A DNA stretch of 64,000 nucleotides from Pseudomonadota bacterium. Its GTDB lineage: Bacteria > Pseudomonadota > Gammaproteobacteria > JAKAQQ01. The position numbers were made by a program, and so were the translations under genes. Below are positions 1 through 7,172 of the stretch, one piece after another; the first letter of the stretch is position 1; each line of letters opens with the position of its first letter. The stretch spans positions 1-64,000 of the forward strand of contig JAJZIH010000012.1 in the NCBI GenBank assembly GCA_021810635.1. Reading direction: 5' to 3'. A model generated the notes under the pieces. That model saw only the letters and a program-made list of their open reading frames with translations, was not told where the DNA came from and did no database searches.

Positions 1-63
1 GTTGAGCCTTGAGTCATTCATGTCGATCACCCTAGTCGGTAGATGATCGACCCAAATCCCTAT

Positions 64-121
64 TTCAGCCTCATATGCCGTTGGAAATACGGAACCCGTT
101 CAGCCTCATATGCCATTGGAA
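64..121. repeat. Pair of 23-bp direct repeats
   Basis: A 23-bp sequence beginning TTCAGCCTCATATGCC occurs at 64-86 and again at 99-121 with one mismatch, giving a 35-bp period. The copies overlap the start of the istB-like fragment. A 35-bp duplication is not a multiple of three, so it would shift any reading frame crossing it. It may be a local duplication or part of a decayed transposon end; the sequence does not decide. Confidence 0.7.
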
Positions 122-572
122 GAGGCTCCGGACCCACAAAAACCTCCTGATCATCGGTCCCACCGGAGTCGGGAAGACCTTTTTCGCCCGGGCCCTCGGG
201 CATCAGGCCTGCCTTCTGGGCTTCTCCGGTCTCTTTCTCCGCACTCCCCGGCTCTTCCCCGAGATCGCCCTGGCCCGGGAGACCGGCAAGGCCTCCCGCC
301 TCCTGGCCGCCTGGGCCAAGATGGATCTTTTGCTCCTGGACGATCTGTGTCTTTTGCCGCTCACCCAGGACCAGCGCCACGATCTCCTCGAAATCCTCGA
401 GGACCGCTGGGAGACCCGCTCCACCCTGGTCACCAGCCAGTATCCGGTCGACCTCTGGCACGAGCGTATCGGAGAACCTACGCTGGCCGACGCCATTCTC
501 GACCGGCTCGTCCACAACGCCTATACGATCACCCTCAAAGGAGACTCCATGCGAAAACGACTCAAGACTTGA
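75..572 (+). pseudogene. istB: N-terminally truncated IS21-family IstB-like ATPase
   Basis: This 165-residue open frame encodes the AAA+ core of an IstB/DnaC-like helper ATPase, which in IS21 elements works with the IstA transposase in target-site choice. The Walker A motif GPTGVGKT is at residues 28-35, and a Walker B stretch LLLLDD follows near residue 86. IstB proteins are usually about 250 residues, so roughly the first 80 are missing. No istA lies upstream in the window. The 35-bp duplication at the 5' end probably marks the damage. Identification as IstB-like is firm; that it is a non-functional remnant is inferred from the truncation and the missing partner. Confidence 0.75.
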
Positions 573-647
573 CTCCTTTCGGGCGGAGGAGTAAAAACCG
601 CTCGATGATCCCTGAACAGGGAAACGACCTCTGAGGAAACGAGGGGT

Positions 648-719
648 GTTCGCCATGGCAAGAAGGCCCGTTCGCGATGAGCAAGACTCGGCGTTCGCCA
701 TGACGAGACTTCCCGTTCG
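648..719. repeat. Two 27-bp imperfect repeats, likely IS21-type end
   Basis: GTTCGCCATG is followed 17 bases after its start by CCCGTTCG at 648-674, and the same arrangement recurs at 693-719, giving a 45-bp period. IS21-family ends are known to carry several short repeated transposase-binding sites. These repeats sit just downstream of the istB fragment, so they are probably the right end of that element. The IS4 fragment begins within 20 bp, so the boundary is a junction of two elements. Confidence 0.5.
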
Positions 720-734
720 TTTTTACGAGACTGA

Positions 735-1529
735 GCACTCGATGCCACCACGATCGATCTCTGCTTGAGCCTGTTCGATTGGGCGCCGTTTCGCTCGACC
801 CAGGCGGCCATCAAGATGCACACGCTTTTGGATTTGCGAGGCGTCATTCCGACCTTCATCCCCATCAGCGACGGCAAGCTGCACGACGTCAAGGTGCTCG
901 ACATCCTGCCCGTCGAGGCGGGCGCATTCTATGTCATGGATCGCGGTTACCTCGATTTCGCCCGACTCTACCAGATGGACCAGGCCCGCGCGTTCTTCGT
1001 CACGCGGGCGAAGCGCGGCATGGATGCCCAGCGCGTTTACTCCACCGCCACCGACAGAGCAACGGGTGTGATGTGCGATCCGCGGGTCGCCTGGAACGGT
1101 TTTTACGCATCCCAGGATTATCCCGCACACCTGCGCCGCATCCGCTTCAAAGATCCCGGATCCGGCAAGACCTTGGTGTTCCTCACCAACAACATGCTCT
1201 TGCCGCCGCTGACCATCGCTGCGCTCTACAAAAGCCGCTGGCAGGTCGAGTTCTTCTTCAAATGGATCAAGCAGCACCTGCGCATCAAGAAATTCCTCGG
1301 CACCAGCGAGAACGCCGTCAAGACGCAAATCTGGTGCGCCGTGTCGACCTACGTGCTCATCGCTATCGTCAAGAAAGAGCTTCAACTCGAGGCCTCGCTC
1401 TATACGCTTCTACAGATTCTTTCGGTCTCCGTTTTCGAGAAAACCGAGATTTCATGCGCCTTGCAGCTCGATCCCCAGGCTCCAGAAATGCCCATCGACG
1501 CTAACCAACTGAGTTTGTTCGAATCTTAA
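735..1529 (+). pseudogene. IS4-family transposase, C-terminal fragment
   Basis: The frame reads from about 735 and is preceded by an in-frame stop at 732-734. Coding similarity begins ALDATTIDLCLSLF, which contains the first catalytic Asp of the DDE triad (GAT at 741). A second Asp lies in VMDRGYLDF, and a YREK-type box (Y-x2-R-x3-E-x6-K) in YKSRWQVEFFFKWIK carries the catalytic Glu. The catalytic core is therefore largely present, but the N-terminal DNA-binding domain is gone and there is no good start codon. A TTG at 765 opens the longest start-to-stop frame, which is probably an accident. It is most likely an inactive fragment joined directly to the IS21-like end. Confidence 0.8.
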
Positions 1530-1558
1530 CCGGACAGTGGTCTGATGAATAATAAACT

Positions 1559-2233
1559 ATGAGCAGAGCCAATGAAGTTGCGTACCGTCAGAGGGTGCGA
1601 AAAAATGTCGCGCAAATCTGTCTTTTGTGCAGATCGTGTATGCTCGTTGGATCCTGGGCACATGACGACTATCACTTGAATACGATGACGCATGAAAGCT
1701 TTAGTGATATTGATGTTTTCTGTGCGGCAGGTTGCAAACTCGGTGCCGAACTTGTGTCAGTACCTGGCATCACAAACAAAATACGCTGTTCGCGTCGAAA
1801 CGAACGATATGAGTTGCACATCAGCCTTGATGAGTCGAACCTTCTAGCGACTTATCTCCTTGGCCAAGCTGTGCGAGGCAGCCATTTTTATATGTACAAC
1901 CTTGCAAAGGTGAGCCTACTATGGCTCCGAACGGCTGTCCCTGAGCGTTACCAAGCTGTCGCTGAACGGATCGGCGGTCGTGCATTTTGGCGGGCATTTT
2001 ATGTCAAAGTCGGTTCTGAACTAAAGTTCGATGCCTTTGTGACAGAATGCGCACTAAGCACAATATCACATTACCCCTGGGCTAGTTGCATAGCCGAGCT
2101 TCTGGAAGAACACCCAATACATGCCAAAAGAATAATGACATGGCAGTACCTTGCGAATTATACCCGTCAGCATGTGACTGCAATCTCGCCCAACATGTTA
2201 GAGACCGTAATTGCGAAGGCGAACGTCAAGTAA
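1559..2233 (+). CDS. Nucleotidyltransferase-fold protein
   Basis: This 224-residue protein carries LVGSWA followed after a short insert by SFSDIDVF. That matches the GS-x(n)-SDxD signature of the polymerase-beta-like nucleotidyltransferase superfamily, which transfers NMP to proteins, small molecules or drugs. The insert between GS and SDID is longer than in minimal MNT proteins, and a third metal-binding carboxylate is not obvious. The remainder looks helical and is not recognised. The region is visibly AT-richer than its flanks, suggesting recent transfer. It starts at ATG 1559 without a clear Shine-Dalgarno site, 30 bp after the IS4 remnant, so its native promoter or N-terminus may be lost. 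It lies 13 bp before the HAD gene, implying co-transcription. Confidence 0.6.
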   Translation: MSRANEVAYRQRVRKNVAQICLLCRSCMLVGSWAHDDYHLNTMTHESFSDIDVFCAAGCKLGAELVSVPGITNKIRCSRRNERYELHISLDESNLLATYLLGQAVRGSHFYMYNLAKVSLLWLRTAVPERYQAVAERIGGRAFWRAFYVKVGSELKFDAFVTECALSTISHYPWASCIAELLEEHPIHAKRIMTWQYLANYTRQHVTAISPNMLETVIAKANVK

Positions 2234-2246
2234 GACAGCCGAGTAT

Positions 2247-2969
2247 ATGATTGAAGCGGTAGGTTTCGACTTCGGAGGTACGATTGTTCCCATTATTCGT
2301 AACTTGTTTAATCAGATTTTCGTAGAAGCCTTATGCTGTGAGGTTGACATCAAACAAGCACACAAGATTTTCTCGTCATTCATCAAACAGGAGCAGATCT
2401 ACTGGCATCAACAGAAAGAACGGCAAACAGCAAATCTTGCACTTGACCTGCTTATTGAAGCGGCAGAAACAGTCGGAGCAAATTTACCCATTACAAAACT
2501 CCGTCGTGTAGTGGCTGTTATAGCAGAGAGACTTGCCACAGAGATTAAACCTCGCCGCCAAGTACATTTTACAATACGTCGCCTAATCAGCACGGGTTTT
2601 CGTGTAGGGCTTTTATCAAATTGGCTTTTCCCGACCGACGTTTTACAGAGATGGCTTACTGTTCACGACTTAGATTCATATTTCTCATGCGTTCTTGGGT
2701 CAAGCGACTTGGGAGTCAGGAAGCCAAAAGCGGAAGCATTCCGCAGCCTTACCAAGGGCCTTAAACTTTCAACAGTTGGCTCTCTTGCATACGTGGGAGA
2801 TAATTTCGAGGAGGATGTTCTTGGTGCAGTTCACGCGGGTTGTGGCGTAGTTATATGGCTTTCAAAACATAAAATAGTATCGAGCGACGGAGCTTATGTT
2901 AACGCGCAAGCGTTGACTCAAATACCGCAAATCCTCGATCAAAATGACTCTATATTGAGTGATATCTGA
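2247..2969 (+). CDS. HAD-superfamily hydrolase-like protein
   Basis: About 240 residues with the HAD motifs in order: motif I FDFGGTIV near the N-terminus, motif II LLSNW, motif III Lys in GVRKPKAEAF, and motif IV YVGDNFEEDVLGA. HAD phosphatases normally use D-x-D in motif I. Here the second Asp is Gly (D-F-G-G-T), removing the usual general acid/base, so ordinary phosphatase chemistry is doubtful. ATG 2247 is preferred over the upstream TTG 2211 because it follows the previous stop by 13 bp. AT-rich composition is shared with the nucleotidyltransferase gene, so the two probably arrived together. Substrate is unknown. Confidence 0.65.
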   Translation: MIEAVGFDFGGTIVPIIRNLFNQIFVEALCCEVDIKQAHKIFSSFIKQEQIYWHQQKERQTANLALDLLIEAAETVGANLPITKLRRVVAVIAERLATEIKPRRQVHFTIRRLISTGFRVGLLSNWLFPTDVLQRWLTVHDLDSYFSCVLGSSDLGVRKPKAEAFRSLTKGLKLSTVGSLAYVGDNFEEDVLGAVHAGCGVVIWLSKHKIVSSDGAYVNAQALTQIPQILDQNDSILSDI

Positions 2970-2984
2970 GCCAGATACTGATGA

Positions 2985-3350
2985 ATTGCACCCCAAAGTG
3001 GGGTGGCTCGGGTCCCTCGGACAGATTTCCGAGTGGGATAGGTGGACCCTGCTGAGGGCGTTCAGCGAACCGGTTCCTTGCGCGGCGGGCGCTGGCGGTC
3101 TTCAGATTGTTGATCGGGGTGGAAATGTTGAGCGCCGGGTGGATCTCCACCAGCAAATGTACATGATCGGTTTCACCGCTGAATTCCAGAAGTGCGCATC
3201 GCCAGCCTTCCCGTATTTCCGTAAAGGCTTCACGAAGTCATCCAGTGGTTTCGTCGTCAACGTCTTGCGTCGATCTTTGGTCACGAACACGATCTGTGGT
3301 TTGAGCGAATATACCGCATGAGAGGATGATTTGTTTACTTGATTGTCCAT
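2985..3350 (-). pseudogene. tnpA: IS200-type Y1 transposase TnpA, frameshifted and truncated
   Basis: The N-terminal part reads from ATG 3350 and includes the beta-strand QIVFVTKDRRKTLT typical of TnpA. Around 3238 the homologous reading moves to another frame, where it continues LREAFTEIREGWRCALLEF and then DHVHLLVEIHP, the HUH metal-binding motif. So one base is missing or extra. After ARRARNRFAE the expected C-terminal segment, including the helix with the catalytic Tyr, cannot be found. The enzyme would normally cut and rejoin single-stranded transposon ends. The gene is inactive on sequence grounds. Confidence 0.75.
2989..3005. other. Subterminal hairpin, candidate IS left end
   Basis: A perfect 7-bp stem with a 3-base loop (CACCCCA-AAG-TGGGGTG) lies at the distal end of the tnpA remnant. 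Its position fits the imperfect-palindrome hairpin recognised by Y1 transposases, although it also overlaps the degraded tnpA 3' end. Confidence 0.4.
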
Positions 3351-3373
3351 GCGGCCAACGGTAGCATGGAACC

Positions 3374-4888
3374 ATGCAAGTACAAACCGGCTTCCGATTT
3401 CGCTGTTATCCAACCTCCGCGCAGGCGCAAGTCCTGTTGCGCTGGATGGGGTGCCAGCGGTTCATCGACAACGCCAAGGTGACGGAAGACCGGTATTACC
3501 GGAAGTTTGCCAGGAAGGCGTTGGGTTTGCCCGAGCAGTATCCGCCCGTGGACCAGCAGTACAGCCGCTACATTGATCAGGAGTTAACCCCTTGGCTCAA
3601 GGATGTACCCTCTCAGGTATTACGTAATGGCGCGGTGCGATGGCGGCAGGCGGTTGCCCGATACTTCCAGGGGCTGGGCGGACGCCCGGTGATCCGAAAG
3701 AAAATCGGGCGGCAAGCCGTGTGGCTCACCTCAGAACTCTTCGCATTCAAGCCGATTGTGGACACGCAAACCGGCGAGATATTGGGGAACCGATTGACGG
3801 TGGGGACCCCAAAGATGGCGGTGGGCGATATCCTGTTCAACGCGCACAGGGACTATCGCATCCCCAACTCCATTCGCATCGGCGTGGAAGCCGGAAAATG
3901 GTTTCTTTCGTTCAGCAACGAATGCCTGAGCCAGGTACCCGACGAGGCGGAAACCGTGGAATGGCTGCGGAAGTTCTCTGAGGAAGAGTTGCGGGCCAGG
4001 ACCTTCGGCGGTGATCGGGGGGTGGAGATCCCGCTGGCGGGCAACCATGGAGAGACCTTCGACTTCGACCCCGTCCAGAAAGCGCGCATGGAGAAAAAGG
4101 CGCACCAGGCGAAACGGTATCAGCGCCAGATGGCGCGGCAGCGCACCCAAGCGGTCAAGGAAAAGCGTCCGTCCGGCGCGAACTATGGAAAGACCAAAAA
4201 GCGTTTCGCCAAATCTTGCCAGTATGGCAAGAACGTCCGGGAGGACTTCGCCCACAAGACCAGCCGGGCCATTGTGCATCATCCCGACCATTTGCTGATG
4301 GTGTACGAAGATCTGAATGTCAAGGGGATGACGAAGAAGCCCAAGGCGAAGAAGGATGAAAACGGCAAATGGGCCAAAAACCAGGCGGCGGCGAAAGCCG
4401 GTTTGAGCAAGAAAATCCTCACCGCGGCATGGGGTAAAACGGTTACTTTCACCAAATACAAGGCTATCAAAGCTGGCAAGCTCTGTATCCCGATCAATCC
4501 TTATCAAACCTCGCAGGAATGTGCCGAGTGCGGGTACATCCATCCGGACAACCGGGTTTCGCAATCCGAGTTTGTCTGTCAGGCCTGCGGGCATCAGGAC
4601 AATGCCGATCACAACGCGGGGCGAGTCATCGCCCGGCGGGGCGTGCGGTTGCTGCTTTCCGGCGGCTACGCGCCGAAGGAAGTCAAGCGCTGCGGGATCT
4701 TTCGGCGGAAAGCCAATGAGGCAATAGGGCCGGTGCGGTCCGAATTCACGCCTGGGGAGTCCATCGTAAGTCGTATGGCCGGAAACGGCCGGACGCAGGG
4801 GACGGGACACCCTCTACCGGAGGGAAGGAACCAGGAAATTCTTTTCGTGAGGGAAGAACCCCCCACGACAACCGTGCAGATGGTTTAG
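3374..4888 (+). CDS. tnpB: TnpB RNA-guided nuclease (IS605-type)
   Basis: 504 residues with an intact RuvC fold. The catalytic acids are Asp214 (GGDRGV), Glu312 (VYEDLNVKGM) and Asp412 (NADHNAG). The zinc ribbon is Cys383/386 (CAEC) and Cys402/405 (CQAC). TnpB proteins are guided by an omega RNA made from the transposon right end and cut DNA next to a short transposon-associated motif; they are the ancestors of Cas12. About 80 residues after the RuvC-III Asp form a low-complexity tail that reads through the expected guide-RNA region, as is common. The first base is 24 bp from the divergent tnpA start. All catalytic residues are present, so activity is plausible although tnpA is dead. Confidence 0.9.
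   Translation: MQVQTGFRFRCYPTSAQAQVLLRWMGCQRFIDNAKVTEDRYYRKFARKALGLPEQYPPVDQQYSRYIDQELTPWLKDVPSQVLRNGAVRWRQAVARYFQGLGGRPVIRKKIGRQAVWLTSELFAFKPIVDTQTGEILGNRLTVGTPKMAVGDILFNAHRDYRIPNSIRIGVEAGKWFLSFSNECLSQVPDEAETVEWLRKFSEEELRARTFGGDRGVEIPLAGNHGETFDFDPVQKARMEKKAHQAKRYQRQMARQRTQAVKEKRPSGANYGKTKKRFAKSCQYGKNVREDFAHKTSRAIVHHPDHLLMVYEDLNVKGMTKKPKAKKDENGKWAKNQAAAKAGLSKKILTAAWGKTVTFTKYKAIKAGKLCIPINPYQTSQECAECGYIHPDNRVSQSEFVCQACGHQDNADHNAGRVIARRGVRLLLSGGYAPKEVKRCGIFRRKANEAIGPVRSEFTPGESIVSRMAGNGRTQGTGHPLPEGRNQEILFVREEPPTTTVQMV
4800..4888 (+). ncRNA. Putative omega RNA (TnpB guide scaffold) 3' part
   Basis: The end of tnpB contains two small hairpins: CGTG/CACG-based at 4846-4867 with an inner GGG/CCC stem, and AACC/GGTT at 4870-4885. 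In known TnpB systems the scaffold RNA overlaps the tnpB 3' end and its last bases are followed directly by the guide copied from flanking DNA. If the scaffold ends near 4885-4888, the guide would begin with CGGCGGGAGAGTTCATGG, which covers the lpxL start. The limits are inferred from position and pairing only. Confidence 0.4.
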
Positions 4889-4902
4889 CGGCGGGAGAGT
4901 TC

Positions 4903-5826
4903 ATGGAAAAAGACTCCCCGCATGAATTGTGGAAACCGCGGTACTGGCCCCTCTGGGCCGCGGTGGGCTTGGTCTATTCGGCAGCGCACCTACCCTATGC
5001 CTGCGAACCGGCCATCGGTTCCTGTTTCGGCCTGCTTTACGCAGCCCTCCAGCCAAGGCGGCGGGCCATTGCCCGCGACAACCTCAAACGCTGCTTCCCG
5101 GAAAAATCACCGGCGGAAATCCGGCGTCTCGCCCGTGCCCACTTCCGGGCGCTCGGCATGGGATTCATCGAGACGGCAATGGGCTGGTGGAGACCCGACG
5201 ACCGCCTGCCGCCCGTCGTGATCGAAGGACTCGGGCACCTCCGGGAAGCCCTGTCCCACAACCGGGGAGTCCTTCTGCTCACCGCGCATTTCACCGCGCT
5301 CGAAATCGGTGCCCGATTCATCAGCCGCGAAGTCGCAGTCGGGGCCCTCTATCGTCCGGGGGACAACCCCGTGCTGGATCTCCTCATGCGGCGGGGACGG
5401 GAGCGGCGGACCCGGATTGCCATTCCCCGGGACGACATCCGGACGCTGCTCCGCACCCTCGCCGGGAACATCCCGGTCTGGTATGCCACCGACCAAGGCT
5501 ACACGGGCAAAAACAGCGCCCTGGTTCCTTTCTTCGGCATCCCCGCCCCGACCCACCTGGGATTGAGCCGACTGGCCCGGGCGAGCGGCGCCCCGGTCGT
5601 TCCCTTCTGCGTCCGGAGGCTGCCGGGACGGGCCGGATTCCGGGTCCTGATCGCCCCTCCCCTGTCCGACTTCCCGGGCCCCGATCCGGTGGAGGACGCG
5701 AACCGCGTACACCGGCTTCTCGAGCAGTACATCCGGATGATGCCGGAGCAGTATCTCTGGAGCCACGACCGCTTCAAGGACCATCCGCGCGGGCGACCCG
5801 GGCCGATGTCGGTTTCACCCGAATAA
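4903..5826 (+). CDS. lpxL: LpxL/HtrB-family lipid A acyltransferase
   Basis: 307 residues. This inner-membrane enzyme transfers a secondary acyl chain to Kdo2-lipid IVA, or a close relative of that substrate. The catalytic H-x4-E motif is His129/Glu134 (TAHFTALEIG). Also present are the conserved ATDQGYTGKNSALVPFFG loop and the C-terminal signature PEQYLWSHDRFK. A hydrophobic N-terminal segment (residues about 14-34) anchors it. ATG 4903 has a GGGAG site 8 bp upstream, and that site lies right at the edge of the IS605 element, so the native promoter has been displaced. The stop codon overlaps a palindrome at 5825-5843. Whether it is the LpxL or LpxM paralogue cannot be told. Confidence 0.85.
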   Translation: MEKDSPHELWKPRYWPLWAAVGLVYSAAHLPYACEPAIGSCFGLLYAALQPRRRAIARDNLKRCFPEKSPAEIRRLARAHFRALGMGFIETAMGWWRPDDRLPPVVIEGLGHLREALSHNRGVLLLTAHFTALEIGARFISREVAVGALYRPGDNPVLDLLMRRGRERRTRIAIPRDDIRTLLRTLAGNIPVWYATDQGYTGKNSALVPFFGIPAPTHLGLSRLARASGAPVVPFCVRRLPGRAGFRVLIAPPLSDFPGPDPVEDANRVHRLLEQYIRMMPEQYLWSHDRFKDHPRGRPGPMSVSPE

Positions 5827-5843
5827 CGCAAGTTATTTGCGTT
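5825..5843. promoter_or_regulatory. 19-bp palindromic operator, Fur/Zur-type candidate
   Basis: AACGCAA-GTTAT-TTGCGTT is a perfect 7-bp inverted repeat with a 5-bp centre. It lies 29 bp before the start of a Fur-family regulator. Fur-family repressors bind AT-rich palindromes of this size and usually regulate their own genes. The metal cannot be inferred from the site alone. Confidence 0.55.
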
Positions 5844-5871
5844 TCAGGGGGAGGCCGGCTATCCTGCGGGC

Positions 5872-6315
5872 ATGGCACGTCCCTCCAAAATCCGGCCCCA
5901 GCTCGACGCCCTCCTGCGCAGCCACCGCCAACCGCACGCATGGACGCTCGAGGAGCTCCGGGAGGCGCTGGGTCGGCGCGGGCTGCGTTCCGCTTTTTCA
6001 TCCATTTTCCGTACGGCCCGTCAGGCCGTCGCCCAGGGCGACTGGCAGCCCGTCGTTGTGGGCGACGGCAAGACCCGGTTCGAGTGGTCCGGCGGCCACC
6101 ATGACCACCTCTTCTGCCAATCCTGCGGGGCACTCGAAGCGGTTCCCTGCAGGCTCGCCCTGTCCCTGCACAACCGGATCGAACGGGGCACCGGGTACCG
6201 GATCCATGATCATTCCATGGTCTGGGAAGGCACCTGTCCGCGCTGCATCCGGAACCGGAGCCGCCGTGCCCACGACCACCCTCCCCTCCCGTCCGGCGCC
6301 CACCCTTCCCGATGA
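5872..6315 (+). CDS. Fur-family metal-responsive regulator
   Basis: 147 residues. The N-terminal winged helix spans about residues 10-60 (TLEELREALGRRG, SSIFRTARQ). The dimerisation/metal domain contains the Fur hallmark HHDHLFCQSCGALEAVPC, and a second CPRC pair lies near the C-terminus, giving the CxxC...CxxC structural zinc site. The N-terminal domain is shorter and less canonical than in Fur itself. It shares an ATGA overlap with the downstream permease gene and follows the palindrome at 5825-5843, so it is probably autoregulated and controls its own operon. A Zur- or nickel-type role is suggested by the permease but not proven. Confidence 0.75.
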   Translation: MARPSKIRPQLDALLRSHRQPHAWTLEELREALGRRGLRSAFSSIFRTARQAVAQGDWQPVVVGDGKTRFEWSGGHHDHLFCQSCGALEAVPCRLALSLHNRIERGTGYRIHDHSMVWEGTCPRCIRNRSRRAHDHPPLPSGAHPSR

Positions 6316-7172
6316 ACCTCTGGAATCCCGAACATCTGACCATGGGGCTTGCCCTCGTGACGGCTTTTGTTCTGGGCATCATCCATGGTCTCACTCCCGA
6401 CGAGCATACTTGGCCCATTACCTTCAGCTACGCCATCGGCGGTTATTCCACCCGGCGCGGCCTGCGCATGGGACTGCTGTTTTCGCTGGCCTTCACCCTG
6501 CAACGGGCACTCGCGAGCGAACTGGCCTTCCTGGGTCTCGTGTCCTTCATGGCCGTGAGAACCAACTCCTGGGTCTGGCTTGCCGTCGGAGTGGTCATGC
6601 TGTGGGGCGGATGGCGCATCTTCCGGAGCCCCCGTCCTCGGGCAGCCGGGATGCCGCCCGAACCGGTGCTCCGGGACGCCAAACCCTGGATGCCGCTCGT
6701 CCATGGCTTTGTTGCCGGCTGGGGATTCGGCGCCTTTGCGCTCATCATCTACACGGTGCTGGCTCCGGCCATGCCATCGGCCGCGTGGGGATGGGTACCG
6801 GGCGCCCTGTTCGGCCTCGGGACGACACTCGTCCAGGCGCTGGCCGGGGCGGGTTTCGGCTGGTGGGCGGCAAGCCGCGGGGTCTCGGCCGAAGACCTGC
6901 GCAGGGCCGCTCTGCGCACGGCGGGGCGTACCCTCAAGTGGGGCGGACTCGCCTTCATTGCCGCCGCAGCGGTGACTCTGCTCATCCCGGCAGCCGGGCA
7001 CCTGGCCATTTCGACCGGCATCCGGGTCCATAACCTGGCACACCTGGGCCTTGCTTTCCTGCTCGTGATCGTCATCGTTCTGGGCGTGGGCATGGGATCC
7101 TTTGCCCTCGAGATTCGCAGGCTCCCCCTCTCTCCCCCCTTCCGTACCCGTGGTGACCTCCATGAACCCTGA
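6312..7172 (+). CDS. Polytopic membrane protein with HX4D(E)H motif, putative metal permease
   Basis: 286 residues with about seven hydrophobic segments. The first helix carries HGLTPDEHTWP, resembling the H-x4-D-H metal motif of NiCoT/NicO nickel-cobalt permeases with one extra Glu. Helix 4 holds HGFVAGWGFGAFAL and a late helix HNLAHLGLAF, adding further His in the membrane. The start codon overlaps the stop of the Fur-family gene (ATGA), and its end overlaps the barrel gene by 11 bp, so the three genes form one translation-coupled unit. Metal transport is inferred from motif and regulator; direction and metal are unknown. Confidence 0.6.
   Translation: MNLWNPEHLTMGLALVTAFVLGIIHGLTPDEHTWPITFSYAIGGYSTRRGLRMGLLFSLAFTLQRALASELAFLGLVSFMAVRTNSWVWLAVGVVMLWGGWRIFRSPRPRAAGMPPEPVLRDAKPWMPLVHGFVAGWGFGAFALIIYTVLAPAMPSAAWGWVPGALFGLGTTLVQALAGAGFGWWAASRGVSAEDLRRAALRTAGRTLKWGGLAFIAAAAVTLLIPAAGHLAISTGIRVHNLAHLGLAFLLVIVIVLGVGMGSFALEIRRLPLSPPFRTRGDLHEP

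Larger units (their letters stand above)
2980..4888. mobile_element. IS200/IS605-family element, tnpA decayed, tnpB intact
   Basis: Divergent tnpA (minus) and tnpB (plus) give the IS605-type layout. A perfect hairpin (CACCCCA, loop AAG, TGGGGTG, 2989-3005) lies at the presumed left end, and further hairpins lie at 4846-4867 and 4870-4885 at the presumed right end. IS200/IS605 elements use subterminal hairpins rather than terminal inverted repeats and make no target duplication, so exact ends cannot be read here. The right end must lie before the lpxL ribosome-binding region at about 4890. With a dead tnpA the element can probably move only if a related TnpA acts in trans. Confidence 0.65.
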
